Assembly (NCBI GenBank): GCA_947034895.1
Contig: OX344763.1
Location: forward strand, 30,317,025 to 30,381,024
Source: Rhytidiadelphus loreus
Lineage: Eukaryota > Streptophyta > Bryopsida > Hypnales > Hylocomiaceae
DNA length: 64,000 nucleotides
Reading direction: 5' to 3'
Within the stretch, counting starts at the first letter, position 1; each line of letters starts with the position of its first letter. Position numbers and translations under genes: made by a program. The notes under the pieces are model-generated. The model was not told where the DNA came from. It was given only the letters and a program-made list of their open reading frames with translations, and searched no databases. This document shows positions 52,141-64,000 of the stretch, piece after piece.

Positions 52141-52324
52141 TTAAATGTAAATATCTTGCAATCTACATGGTTAAATTTTTTGAAATTTCTTCCACACATT
52201 CTTACACTAGTCTAGTACAAGATTCAACAATTAGATATACAATAAAAAACAAATTTTAAATTCTTGTGCTCTTTGCAATAGAAATGGCATTTTTTGAGTG
52301 ACCCATTGTTATTCCTAGGGGGGG

Positions 52325-53920
52325 ACTATTCTCCTCTATTTGGAAGCTAATGTGGTCTCTCAATTTTCTAAATGGTTGCGATGGTAATCCAAAAGGGTAT
52401 CTCAAAATTGTGGAATAATGAATGAATATTTTGCCATGCATAGAAACCACATGGTGGTGATCATAGAATTTATAAAATCCTAACTTTTCAATCAAATTCT
52501 AACCCTTTTGACTCAATTCTAACCCTACGTTGAGTTGTTACAATGTGAACCCTTGTATAGTTTTCACTGCATTAAAATGCAATAAGGTGAAATTGAATCC
52601 AAAACTAAAGGTTGCAATAGTCCTTGGTGTGATTTTTGATCTCCTTCCTTTTCTTCTAAGTTTTTATGAAGCTCTCAATATTAGTTTGTACTTGTAATAA
52701 GATAATTGCACTAAAAATCATATGAAATAGCATCTAAGCTTGGTCTTCTAAAATAATGCAAGACTACTGAGTATAATAAGATCTTTCAACCTCACATGTT
52801 CCCTTTTTTTCTTTTTTTAATCCAAATAGGAGGACAACAATTCTTGTCTCTTTCCCTTTTAGCTTCTTCCTTGAAAAGATCTTGGAATTTAGAAAATCTT
52901 GAAAGAGATTATATTTTCATTTAGTCTTGTTGAGTGAGCACATATGAATGGCCCTCCTAATTTTTTCTATAATTGTGAAGACATGTCAAGATGGGAAAAT
53001 GATGGGGATGGGCTTAGGGTTGCTTTACACTAACTCTCAAATTCCAATTCTCCAAATCCCAAGTTAAGGCCAAATCCCAACTTCATTGAAATTTAAAAGG
53101 TGAATAAAATATATCAAATGTAGAACTAGGGACTTCACAATACAAAGACCTAAGCCCCAGCTCTAAGTCCCAACTTGTCTCATGTACAATATTTTATAGA
53201 AATTGAATGTTCAAAATATAGGTCAAAAATTCACAAATCCATTTTTGGGTCACTTTCAACATCAACTCTATATTGGACAAATTGGAACATAATTTCAACC
53301 CACAAGGATGCTTTTATATGGTGTTTTTTCGTGCTTTTATATTCAAAGTAATAATTGGGATTTAAAACCCAAGTTTAGTCTTCATTTTCACTAGACCCAA
53401 GTTGGACTCTAAGTCCCACTCTTTGGTGTCAAAACTTCCAAAAAATGTTGCAATGTAGACATTTGGAAGTGCATGAGGACTTTGGCCTTGGAACATAGTG
53501 TGAAGTCTCAATTTTTAGCTCTCCATAAATGAGATTTTGAGAATTAAATGGACTTGGGCCTTCGGACATAGTGTAAAGCAAAGCTTTTTTGAGGGGCTTT
53601 TTGGTGCCAGATTGCACCAAAAAAAATAATCTGGCCAAAAAATGGAAGAAAAATGCCCCCCCAAAATGGATGAAATTGCCAAAAAATTTCAAATAAAAAA
53701 AAATCTTGAATGAAATCGCCAAATTGTGAAGAAAAATCAAATTATAAACATGTGATATGTGCTAATCTGATATTTTCTATCCAATATGTGGATGAATGTT
53801 GAAATTTGGAGTACCACTATAACATTTTATATCGATACTTTGGAACTTCTTAGAAAATGAAAAAAAAGACCTGGTGTGAAGAAGCCCTTACATGTCATTT
53901 TCCTTTTAAAGCATCTACAC
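52325..53920. other. AT-rich intergenic DNA
   Basis: Recurring phrases such as AAGTCCCAACTT and CCCAAGTT at 53030-53430 hint at an old repeat. No gene recognised. Confidence 0.35.
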
Positions 53921-54502
53921 ACGAGGAGGACACTCTCACTACATTTGGGGTACCCACGTGTGGCGGCGGAAAAAGTAATACATGTAATACACCTTGAATA
54001 AACTATAATTTCATCCTAAAATTTTGAACTTTGTTTAACAATGACTAAAGGTTTCTATTGACAAAAATTTCAATTCCAAATAACATAAGATATATTGTCT
54101 AGAAAGGGTTGAAAAATGAACTAAAATGGCATGTTCTCCAACTAAAATATTTATAGAGCTCACATGAAGATGACTATTGCATCAATATTCAACCAAAATA
54201 AACTTTCAATAGAAAGCTATTCTATAGAATTTTTTTTTTCATTTTTCAAATTTTTTTTCTCATGTAATATAGAGGTGTGAAAATTATTTTCAGCTTTACA
54301 GTGTATTTTTTTTCTTCAAAAATTTATAACTAATTACTATTAGCATAAAAAAATACCAATAATTCAAAACATAATCTTTTAAAGTAGTAAAATATATGCA
54401 TAATTTTTTTTTGAAAAAAACAATTAAATTTTAAGGTGTATTACTTGTATTACTTTTTCCACCGCACGTGGGTTGCTAAAACGTGGGGAGTGTCCTCTCC
54501 GG
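53921..54502 (-). mobile_element. Mutator-like MITE, copy 2 (582 bp)
   Basis: Inverted relative to copies 1 and 3. Direct repeat GCATCTACAC at 53911-53920 and 54503-54512 (10 bp, one base perhaps by chance). Long inverted ends with GAGGACACTCTC, ACCCACGTG and GGAAAAAGTAATACA. Confidence 0.9.
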
Positions 54503-54814
54503 GCATCTACACCTTTATACAAAATATAGAGAGGATAAAAGAGTTTGGGCAAGGGTACAAATTTACAAGTTGCCTATACAAAAATCAATCAGCCTCCCTA
54601 AATTTTTGCAACTATTCAATTGAATGTACACAACTTTTTGAGCGCTTCTTCCCCACTCCTAATGTGTTCTTTTCAACTCCATAGTTGATACTACTGCCCA
54701 AATGATGCTCCCATCCAAATGAAGCTTTGAAATAAGGGCTTCTTTAAGACTTGAGTGGACACGACATGGTATTGTTCAAAGTTTAAAATTTCGCAAGCCT
54801 AGGTGTAGATTTGC

Positions 54815-57080
54815 TTTTTGGCTTTTACTTTTTTTTGCGTGTTTAATTTGAGGTTTATTTTAAGGTGTTTTGATGTGTTTTTGTGTATTTTGAGTCCTAT
54901 TTGGGGTTCTTTTGACAGATTAACTAATTCTAATTTGTTTTTTTTTGAGGCGATGGGCTTAAGTCAATTCGGGACGGAATCGGTTGGGTGGAACTTTAAG
55001 ACCAATTAGCCTACCAGTTTTGCTCAAGTCGGACTGATGGTTGAATTCAAGTCAAGGCAGTTAATTCTCAAGTAGGTCTGTTAGGTTGAAGACTGCTGTT
55101 GTGTTCCAAGTCCGAAGCGGAGGGGGCTTACAAGTTGGTTTTTGCGGCAGTTTTTGGGCAGTTCCAATTTGTAGTTTTTGCCTTGCAGTTAGATCTATTT
55201 GGAAATTGTGGGTAACTGCCGGGTTTTTGATTTCCTATTAGGTTGTTTTTCTCGGTTTGTTTGTCACCCAGTGTCAAGTAAGTCGCTACGAGTCCCAGCA
55301 GAGTGTGCTGGTTTTGGTTGCTTTTGTGTGTGTTTGCTATTTGGAGAATGTTTGGTTTTGTTTGCTTATATGTCCTAGTCGGGAGGCGCAGCGTGTCAGC
55401 GGGGGTGCTGGGCAGGGCGTTGTTCCAAGTCGGATGTTATGCAGGTTACGAAGGCATTTGAAGTTGTTGCAATTCGGTGAAGTTGCTGCTGGAGATTAGG
55501 TTTTCTATTTGGAGATGCAGCAATAGTTTGCCGGAGTGCTAGAATGAGTAGTGAATACCGAGTTGGAAGTTTAAGAGCTTGTGTGATGACAAGTCTGTGC
55601 AGCAAAGTTGTAGTCCAATTCGGGTGATGAAGTCAATGTTCAAATTGGAGGAGTTATGCAGGTTGAAGAAGCGCCTGTGGAGTATGGAAGAGGTGGTTAT
55701 GTACTGGTTTTAAAGATAATTCGAAGTCTGTGGAGTTACCTAGTCGGAATGATGTGTATGAATTCGATGTTGGAGAAGTGTGTACTGTGAGGAGTGGTTA
55801 GGTGAGCCTAATCGGAGTAAGATTGCCAAATGTTGAAGAGTGACCAGAAGTTTCTCGTGGAGAGAAGAGATTATGCCCAATAGGAGAAATTGGGTCAACA
55901 TAGATCTGGAGTGTATCCAATTAGTTAAAAAAATATATATATATATAAAATTGTAATGGGTGATTTGTCACCCAGTTGGCTCAGTATATTTGGGAACTGA
56001 AGAGAGTGTTTAAATCAAGTTAGTGTTCCCAGTTGGAGAGTTGCAAGTATTGATTTTATAGAATCTATTTGGAGTACAACTGGAGAGGGAAACAGAGAGT
56101 TTATATGGACTATTAATTTTGTTTACGGTGATTTAATTGCCAATTCGGTAATAAATGTATGAGTTAAATCCGAATTGGTTGTTGTGATTCTTGCATGAGA
56201 GTATGTGTTGTTTGCAAGGTATTCCAAGTCGGGATATGTCAGTCTATGCTTATGTATGATTTCCGATTGGGATGTCTGGTGGTTGTTCTGAATTTGGATT
56301 TAGTCTAAGCCTGTTTTCTATTTGGATTTTGTGTGTCGTTGTAATATTTTATGGGCGATGTCCAAATAGGAATGTATGCCTTTGACTGTGGACTAATTAA
56401 TTTCCAAATGGGTGTGTATGATGGTTTTAGTTTATAACAGTCCAATTTGGAGTTTGCTTAAAGTCTGAATGTTGCCTGTTAAGTTCCAAGTTGAGTTTGC
56501 AAAACAAACTGGGTGGTTTGCCTAGTTGGGAAGTTATTTGGTGATGATTATGAAAGTCAATTAAGAATATAAAAATGGAGCATATAAGATGAGTGAAATG
56601 TGAGACAAGTTGGAAAGCAAGATGTTGTGTTGCCTTGAGAAGAGACAAAGTATTGGGTGAAGATTGTCTGGTACAAGTTGGTGAGACAAGAATCTTTGGT
56701 GATTGAAAAGACTGTCAAAGCCGAAGCTGGACAAACCAATTCGGAGAGCAAGATCTTGTCAAACTGCAGTTGAGCTAAAGTTGGAGAAAGATTAAAGATT
56801 GAAGATCAGGACAATTTGGATGATTCCTTTACCCTTGTGGCCCTTAAGAGTGGAGTGGATTAAATTGAGTAATTAGCTAAATATTGTGAGGAAAAACAAT
56901 ATTTTGTGGGATAAAAGAACATATTTCTTTCATTTTGTCCTAGTTGCAATGACTTGTTGGCCTTGTTGACTTCTAATTAGAGATATTCCTATTAGATAGG
57001 CCTCCCTAGGAACGAACTTTACTATTGTTTAGGTAATTCCAATTAGGTTCTAAACTAATCTACACTAGGCTCTTCTATTT
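54815..57080 (+). repeat. Punctuated repeat block A (~2.2 kb)
   Basis: A 9-10-bp word of the form CCAAnTnGG or CCnAnTnGG (CCAATTCGG, CCAAGTCGG, CCGATTGGG, CTATTTGGA) recurs every ~30-80 bp. The block ends with ACCCTTGTGGCCCTTAAGAG (56829) and AATTCCAATTAGG. Block B at 59215 has the same words and the same end order, so the two are diverged direct copies. No frame or known element assigned. Confidence 0.6.
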
Positions 57081-57760
57081 AGTTGGAGAGCAAATGATGT
57101 GATAAAAAAGACAACTCAACCCCAACCATTTGTATATGTATGTTAGTTATAATGCATAGCAAGTTGAAGTGTAGGGTCAAAAATTTGTAGCTTCTAATAT
57201 TGAAAAAATACAAAGTCTTCTACTAGTGGGAAGGAGGAAGAAGGTTGATCACCCTAAAATCCTTGCCGGTCTAGTATTATGTGGCCCCATGGAGATGCTC
57301 TTATAGTAATATCTTCATATCCATTGTTGAAATTCAATTAGATCAAATTTGATTGAGGGTTCCAAACTTCCATTTTTAGCATGACAAATAGTGTAATGTC
57401 TTCATTGTCATGTAATATTTGTATAGTTTGTATGTTCATATTTTTTTTTAGTGGGGTGAGGGTTGTCAAATAGACCTTCAAGTCTAGTTTACATTGGGAC
57501 TAGGTGGGCAGCTCTATGCTAATTAAAGTAATAAAAAAAACCCGCTCTACCAATTGTCTTACCCATAATCTATAAGTAGAAAAGGAGGATTCTATATTTT
57601 GCCAAATATGGTGGACAACCCCATTGGTGGAGACTAGTCAATCTTGAGGGAATCAATAGATGTGGAATTTTTATTGTATCCCTCTTCACCCATTGGGCCC
57701 ACATAAAAATGCGATTGCTACTTGGACTTGTAGCACCCCTTGTAAAGTTAGCCCATTGAG

Positions 57761-58343
57761 CCCAGGGAGGACACTCCCCACGTTTTAGCAACCCACGTGC
57801 GGTGGAAAAAGTAATACAAGTAATACACCTTAAAATTTAATTGTTTTTTTCAAAAAAAAATTATGCATATATTTTACTACTTTAAAAGATTATGTTTTGA
57901 ATTATTGGTATTTTTTTATGCTAATAGTAATTAGTTATAAATTTTTGAAGAAAAAAAATACACTGTAAAGCTGAAAATAATTTTCACACCTCTATATTAC
58001 ATGAGAAAAAAAATTTGAAAAATGAAAAAAAAAATTCTATAGAATAGCTTTCTATTGAAAGTTTATTTTGGTTGAATATTGATGCAATAGTCATCTTCAT
58101 GTGAGCTCTATAAATATTTTAGTTGGAGAACATGCCATTTTAGTTCATTTTTCAACCCTTTCTAGACAATATATCTTATGTTATTTGGAATTGAAATTTT
58201 TGTCAATAGAAACCTTTAGTCATTGTTAAACAAAGTTCAAAATTTTAGGATGAAATTATAGTTTATTCAAAAGTAAATAGGGGGTCAAAAAATCACTCCG
58301 CCACATGTGGGTACCCCAAATGTAGTGAGAGTGTCCTCCCCTA
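57761..58343 (+). mobile_element. Mutator-like MITE, copy 3 (583 bp)
   Basis: Same length and ends as copy 1. Flanking direct repeat CCCATTGAG/GCCATTGAG (57752-57760, 58344-58352; 8 of 9 identical). The right inverted repeat is damaged: the GTATTACATGTATTAC part seen in the other copies is altered here. Confidence 0.85.
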
Positions 58344-58349
58344 GCCATT

Positions 58350-59214
58350 GAGTACCAATACGTGTAAGGAGGCCCTAAGATTCGGGTTTTTTGGAAGTAA
58401 TCAAAGTTGTCGAGGATGTTATAACAAGCAAGCATCTCATAAGCATCATATTGAACATTTTTTATTGAGCTCAAAAATGTTCACCATGACCTTCTATCCA
58501 TCAATTTTTTTGTTTTAGTTGGTGGTTTGCACCCTAAAATACATGCATGCATAGAAAAAAATTGGATAGAACCATTCATATGTGTACATCCACAAGGAGG
58601 CATGGATAGACAAACTATCCCTAATAGTCTCTTCATTCATGGTGGTCTTCAATCCAATGTCCTTGTTATTATTTTTTTTAATTTTGTATTATGATGATGA
58701 TGAACATCTACAAAGTTCCATATTATTTATAGCTTTTATAAAAACATTGGCTAAGAGCTTAGATTTGATCCACCTTGACCGATGAAAGTGTTAATAGCTT
58801 TTGTTGTTCTTGGCTTCATCCTGTGTGTTAAACAATCCTTATTGCCCACAAAGAGCCCCTTCATCTTTGGTTTCAAAAGAAGAAAATAACGGTATTTTTG
58901 CTTGACACAAAAAAATCCAATTCAACATCTCCAAATACCTCTTTTTACCAAATCTCTCTTGTTGCATTGCAAATTTGTAATGGTTTATAAGTAGACTTTT
59001 AATCCTTTATCCTTAAATTTTTTGGGAGCCAAATTGTAGTTGCATCATGATATTTTGTATATTTGACACAAAAAGTGCATGAATTGAGGTATATAGATGA
59101 GACAAAGTTTCTCCATTCATTGATTCAAATGCAATAATGTGCGGCAATTCCAATTGGCATCAGTATTGTACCTCTTACATATCTAAGATGCTTGTAGATT
59201 TAGTTTTGACATTC
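58350..59214. other. AT-rich DNA between MITE copy 3 and block B
   Basis: No gene or element end seen; open frames of 67-72 codons lack any support. Confidence 0.35.
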
Positions 59215-60850
59215 ACATCTTTAATTTTCAAATTTTGCTATTTTTTTTAGTTGGGTCATTTAATCACCCAAATTGGTGTAAGTCTAGTGTTAAAAGGACA
59301 TTATTTATTGAAGTAGGCTAATAATTATTGTGAAAATGCTAGCTGGGTAATTGCCTAGTTGAGAATTGAAAAGCCAAATTGGTGGATGATGTTCGTCAAT
59401 TGTTGTAGCCTATTTAAGAAGTCCTATTAGCCACTATCTATTGTGAGCATAAGTGTCCTGGCCCTGAGTAGTTGTGTAATTTTTGATTTTGATTAATATG
59501 ATGAAATGCTTGTGTAGATTTGATGTGTATGTATGTTGTGTATGATTCATGGTATGATTGTCTAATTGTATGAAGTGTTGTTGTGGAGATTGTCTATATG
59601 TAACAATTAGGATGTGTGTGTTATGCTAAATATTTATTGAGTTGTGAGATTTGGGTCTATGAGTTCCCACTTGGTTGTCGATATCTAATTTGAAGTAGTG
59701 ACTATGAATGTATTATTAATTTGGAATGTTGTGTAGCCCAGTTGGAGATTCTTATCATGTTTATGTGGTAGTGTTGATATCGAGTAGGTGATTGTTGTTT
59801 AGTTGTGTGTGCTAAATTAGATATATGATGAATTGTAGAGTCTATCTTGTTTTATGTAGGCTAGATGTGAATATCTAATTTGTGTATTTTAGATCTAAAT
59901 TCAAAAGTGTTGCATGCATGTATTTATGTTCAATTGTTTTTACTAAATTGGATGTTAATTTTGTCTAAAGTTGATAGATAAAGTAATTTAAGAACAATTC
60001 TTATCGTAGTTATTTAATAGTAGAAATTTAGAAATTTGTTGAACATACAATTTAGAAACATTGGGAATTTTTTTTAAATGACATATACCATGCACCATTT
60101 CCAAACTGCCCGATCTAAACTGTAAAAGTGCCAAAGTTGCAAAATGGTGCCATTTTAATGAAATTTTACATAATTATACTGTGTTGTATACAATATTAAA
60201 CCAAATAGGAGCATAGTTCATAAAGTGTGTGAATTACCAATTAGGTGATGTATGAATATATTGTGTGTTGTAGTCCAAATTCAAATTTATTTTTGATGTC
60301 GGGTCTAAATTTTTGTAGATTCACAAAATGGTTGTATGTCCAAGTTGTGAGTGCAATGTAATTGTTATTGTAAGTCCTAATTAGAGAGTTTAATAGTTTC
60401 ATTTCTAAGGTGATCAAATAGGTCTCTGCTTGTGTAAGCAACTATAAGATGTTTGTGCGGATTTGGAGGATGGAGCGCAAATAGGAGCAAAGGCCAAATT
60501 GAAATAAAGTTGGAACAAGGAAAAGGAAGTGAAAGATGAAGAATCATGAGTAGAAGACCAATTTGGAGTAAAGCTAATTAACAAAAAAGAGTAGAAATGG
60601 GGGCAAATTCTTAACCCTTGTGACCATTAAGAGTAGAGTGCCAAATTGTGTAATTAGACAAATGGTGAAGAATAGCAAATGCCTAGTTTGAAGAAATTTC
60701 TCTTATGAGTGAATTGTGATTTCTAATTACAATTATCTTGTAGGAAACCTATTAGTTTTTTACTCCTTGAGCAAACTTCACACTAGGATTTAGATTTCCA
60801 ATTGGATTTTGAAAGTGTTTCTATAACACTGCAATATGGTCATGTATTTT
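59215..60850 (+). repeat. Punctuated repeat block B (~1.6 kb)
   Basis: Diverged copy of block A: the same recurring word (CCAAATTGG, CCAGTTGGA, CCAATTTGG, CCAATTAGG) and the same late landmarks, ACCCTTGTGACCATTAAGAG (60633) then TTTCCAATTGGATT. It is more decayed than A, with many T/A substitutions in the word. Confidence 0.55.
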
Positions 60851-62472
60851 ACATGTAGGTTCCATATTGATATGGTTTAGATGTTAAAATGACATTTAAA
60901 TGAAAGAAAATAATTGATGAATTCATCAATTCATAGTTTAAGAAAAACTAGATGGACCACATTGTAAGTAGTGTTGATGCTACAACCCTCCAAAATTCCT
61001 AGATGAAGAGATTTATGTTGGCTATTAAATTAGACTCCTTGTAAAGGAGCACAAAAAATTTGTTTTGACAAATTGGAGAGACAAAGCATTCATTGCAATG
61101 TTGTTGTCCATGGCTTCTTTATAATTAAGTTTACTTTTCCAATTTGAACCCCAAGGTCTACTTGGAGTTTGTGAGGATATGAGAAATCTATCAATTGTAT
61201 ATGCTCATTATCCAAATACAATACATCAAATATTTATAAATTCTAAATCAATACTTGTTATGCTTTTTAAACACAATAAATTATAACAAATAGAATTGTA
61301 AATTTTAAAACTTACAAGAATTAATATTATACACTTAATTTCGATAGTTTTCAAAGATTTATAATTTTATCTATAAAATAGCAACTATGAAGTTCTAGAT
61401 TGTAATCATAGTGTAATAGAATGGAGTACATTCGTGGAGTGCATTTAACCTCCAAAGGATTGTGCAACCAAACTATGGTTGCTTGTTTTAACATAAAATA
61501 AATACAACATGGCTAGCTTACTTTGAAAAGCTACAATATAGCTATCTTCCTTTCAAACATAGCCAACTCTTACCTATTTTCAACAAAGACCTTGCCAAAA
61601 TTCATATTAACTTTATATTGAGACATTCTAAATCAAGTTCTAAATCTATACTAATGTGGTCAAACTTTTATGTATAAGTATGTCAAAAAGACTATAGAGT
61701 TAATAAAATATCTCTTTAGAATATAGAAATAGATTCTTAGGAAAAATTTGAATGCTTTTGCTATATAATTTTATCTTTATTATTTTGTAATTAAAAACAC
61801 AAAGTAAATGAATGATGTCAAGTTTTAGATTCTAAATATATAATTTGTACCATTATGATTAATTAACATCAATGATTCCAAATTAATTTTACAAAAGATT
61901 TAATTTTTAAAATTTTCCATAATAATTATTGATTATTAATATACCCTAATGTTCTCCTTGTGAAAACTTCATTACACCCTAAATGACTAGTTCTATTGTT
62001 GTATGATTGAATATCATTTTGAGCTCAATCAAACCTTTTAAATTATATTCAAATTTTAATCCAGTATTTTTATTGCACGAGATTATGTATTGTCTATCAA
62101 TATGAAGGATTTCAATCCTTTTTGTAAAAAATTGTCATTTTTATAAGTTTTGTAGTAAAATAAAAAATAGACTATTAATTATTCTTTAATTATAAATTTG
62201 AAATTAAATAAATTTGAAATTTTTTCAAATGATATTAGTAGTGTGAAATTTCCAAATAATTATTTATCCAAAACAACCTTAGACCTTAGTAATGACCTTG
62301 TAATGATAAATTTAAATGTTGTAAAATTGAATTAAAGAATTTTGATGTTTTTTATTCTTAATGAAGAGTTTTTCCTATAATTTTTATTTTTAGTACTTTA
62401 ATTATTAAAAAAAACTACATTTTAAAATATTATGTATCAATGAAATAATTTCAAGCAAATTTATATTACAAT
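60851..62472. other. AT-rich intergenic DNA
   Basis: Nothing recognisable on either strand. Confidence 0.4.
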
Positions 62473-62694
62473 CACTACAAGAGAAAGGGATGTTTTAAGC
62501 ATAGTCCTAGAGATAAGATATTAAGTAATGATTTTTATGTTGACCTTTATGTAGATTTTTAGTAAAAATTTACTGAAAATATGTGTACTTTCAATAAATT
62601 TTTACCAAAAATCTACATAAAGATCATTACTTAATATCTTATCTCTAGGACTATATTTAAAAACACACTTAAAACATCCTTTTCTCTTGTAGTG
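62473..62694. mobile_element. CACTA-type foldback MITE K2 (222 bp)
   Basis: Ends CACTACAAGAGAAA..TTTCTCTTGTAGTG. The inverted arms extend ~100 bp, pairing AGTCCTAGAGATAAGATATT with AATATCTTATCTCTAGGACT, so the whole element folds into one hairpin. A 3-bp direct repeat AAT flanks it (62470-62472, 62695-62697). CACTACAAGAAA is the usual CACTA-superfamily terminus in plants. Confidence 0.9.
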
Positions 62695-62697
62695 AAT

Positions 62698-64000
62698 AAC
62701 TCGAGATTTTATGAACAATGAAGGTTAGAATAAGAAACATCCTTTTTAATTTGAATTCAGAAAAGTTAAAGTAGAAAATACAAATACCATATTTAACTAC
62801 TTTTGGACTTTTGAAAGTCCAGAATTAATAATGATCATCGGGAGATCCCACGATGGTCATCAGGAGATCTATACAAACATTAGGAGGTCTCACAATGTTA
62901 TTACCCCATGATCTTCATGTTTAGTCCAAAATTCATTGAATAGTCCAGAAGTAGTTAAATGTGGTATACAAAGAGTAGATACACAATGTTGCATAATTCG
63001 GATTCCAACTCACAAACCTTCCAATTGTAAGAATTCATTGAACTTTTTTTGTTTCAAAATTTCAAAATGAAGTAGAAACAAAACTTTTGAAGTTTCATTT
63101 TTTAAATTTAAATCAATTATACAAAAAGCATAATTTGAAAGTTATAATCAAGTTTGATCAACTTGCATCTAGTTTTGGAGTGAAGGGATCTATAGGGTTT
63201 GAACCTTAATTGGCATTTTAGATTTTGGTTATGCAATGTAGACTTAGATTAGAGAATCTTTCTTTTGTGGGCATCATAATCTTGTACAAATATACTTGCT
63301 AGAACAATCTCACTATTGGAATTACTGTATTTTAAAGCTATCGATGATTTACTTTTTCTTTATGGTTAATTTAGTAAAGATCACAATGACTTAAATGTCC
63401 AATGAATGACTTTTAAAGAAACTATGAAAACAAAAGATACAAGTATTCACCTAAAATTTTGATGACTTTTTGGTTGGCTACCTTAGTATTGTAGCTTCCT
63501 AGTAAGTTTGGTCAAAAAATAAATAATTAAAAGAACGACTAAATTTTGCAAAATTATTGGCTTAGTTTATCCTCCCAAATATATAAAAGGATTGTCTAAT
63601 TTATAGAAATTGAGCTTGCTCTACACAATCTTGTACCTCGTCTTTGTCAATAACTATAAACGTACATTGTAAAATTTTTTGCCTCACTATTTTGACTATT
63701 CAAAAGCACAATCTCTTACAAACAAATCATATCTCTCACAAGCAACAAAATCCTAACACTTAACAAAACTTTGACATACAAGGAAGAGAAATTAAGGGTT
63801 GGAGGTTAAGACAAGGCTTTAGATAAATGTGGTTGCCTTAGATGAATGCCTAACTTATTTTAAATGTATTTTAAAATTTTAAAATTTTAATATATTATTT
63901 TTTGGATTGCCTAACTATTTTTTGCACTTTAATTAATTATTAGGCAAAAAGTTGTCCAAGTTGCTAGGAAGTTATGGAAGAGGTTCTAGTCCTTTATTTT
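62698..64000. other. AT-rich intergenic DNA
   Basis: A local duplication (GGAGATC..CACGATGGTCATCAGGAGATC near 62840-62890) is visible. No gene recognised. Confidence 0.4.

Larger units (their letters stand above)
50158..52322 (+). mobile_element. TTAA MITE P5, old copy carrying two insertions
   Basis: The left end (CCCCCTAAGGTTCCATTGTCC) and interior follow P2 in order. It is interrupted by a 343-bp TA element (50618-50960) and by P4 (51220-52140). After P4 the P2-like order resumes (TAAATATCTTGCAATCTACA, then CACTAGTCTAGTACAAGATT) to a degraded right end near 52322. Removing the insertions leaves ~900 bp, the family length. Confidence 0.75.

Noticed and set aside
55931..55948. TA-rich run as a promoter TATA box
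   Set aside because: It is a simple (TA)n microsatellite inside repeat block A with no gene downstream.

Overview
The window is nuclear DNA of a land plant. It has spliced genes with GT-AG introns, a cytosolic HSP90 ending in MEEVD, two proteins with plastid-type targeting (a CPP1-like chaperone and an aromatic amino-acid permease), and long AT-rich intergenic DNA full of non-autonomous transposons. Compact introns and the mix of repeats (TTAA elements, a Helentron-type endonuclease relic, a Crinkler/RHS-type relic) make me lean to a non-seed plant such as a bryophyte or fern. That is inference; the sequence does not settle the clade.

Layout. 1-9.5 kb: AT-rich repeats, a minisatellite, one short orphan ORF with a TATA box (2548-2910), two arrays of ~180-bp tandem units, and the first of three ~582-bp Mutator-like MITEs. 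9.5-12.4 kb: two decayed genes, a Crinkler/RHS-type effector relic and a small secreted-protein family present as an inverted, rearranged duplication, plus a 162-bp MITE. 13.5-18.8 kb (minus): an eight-exon Trp/Tyr permease gene with a separate targeting exon. 24.0-26.8 kb (minus): a two-exon HSP90. 35.3-36.1 kb (minus): an uninterrupted CPP1-like gene with a perfect 63-bp tandem duplication just downstream. 39.3-42.8 kb: nested transposon relics around an AP-endonuclease pseudogene. 43.9-48.4 kb (plus): a 13-exon FAM185A-like DUF4097 gene. 48.7-64 kb: transposon-rich DNA with TTAA elements (one inserted in another), TA, CACTA and Mutator-like MITEs, and two ~2-kb blocks punctuated by a CCAAnTnGG-like word.

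The four intact genes do not form a pathway. Two are probably plastid proteins (permease, CPP1-like), one is a cytosolic chaperone, and one is a beta-helix-like protein whose N-terminus could be mitochondrial. The permease and FAM185A-like models were built by hand from splice sites; every junction keeps reading phase. The main unexplained content is the diversity and nesting of small DNA transposons.
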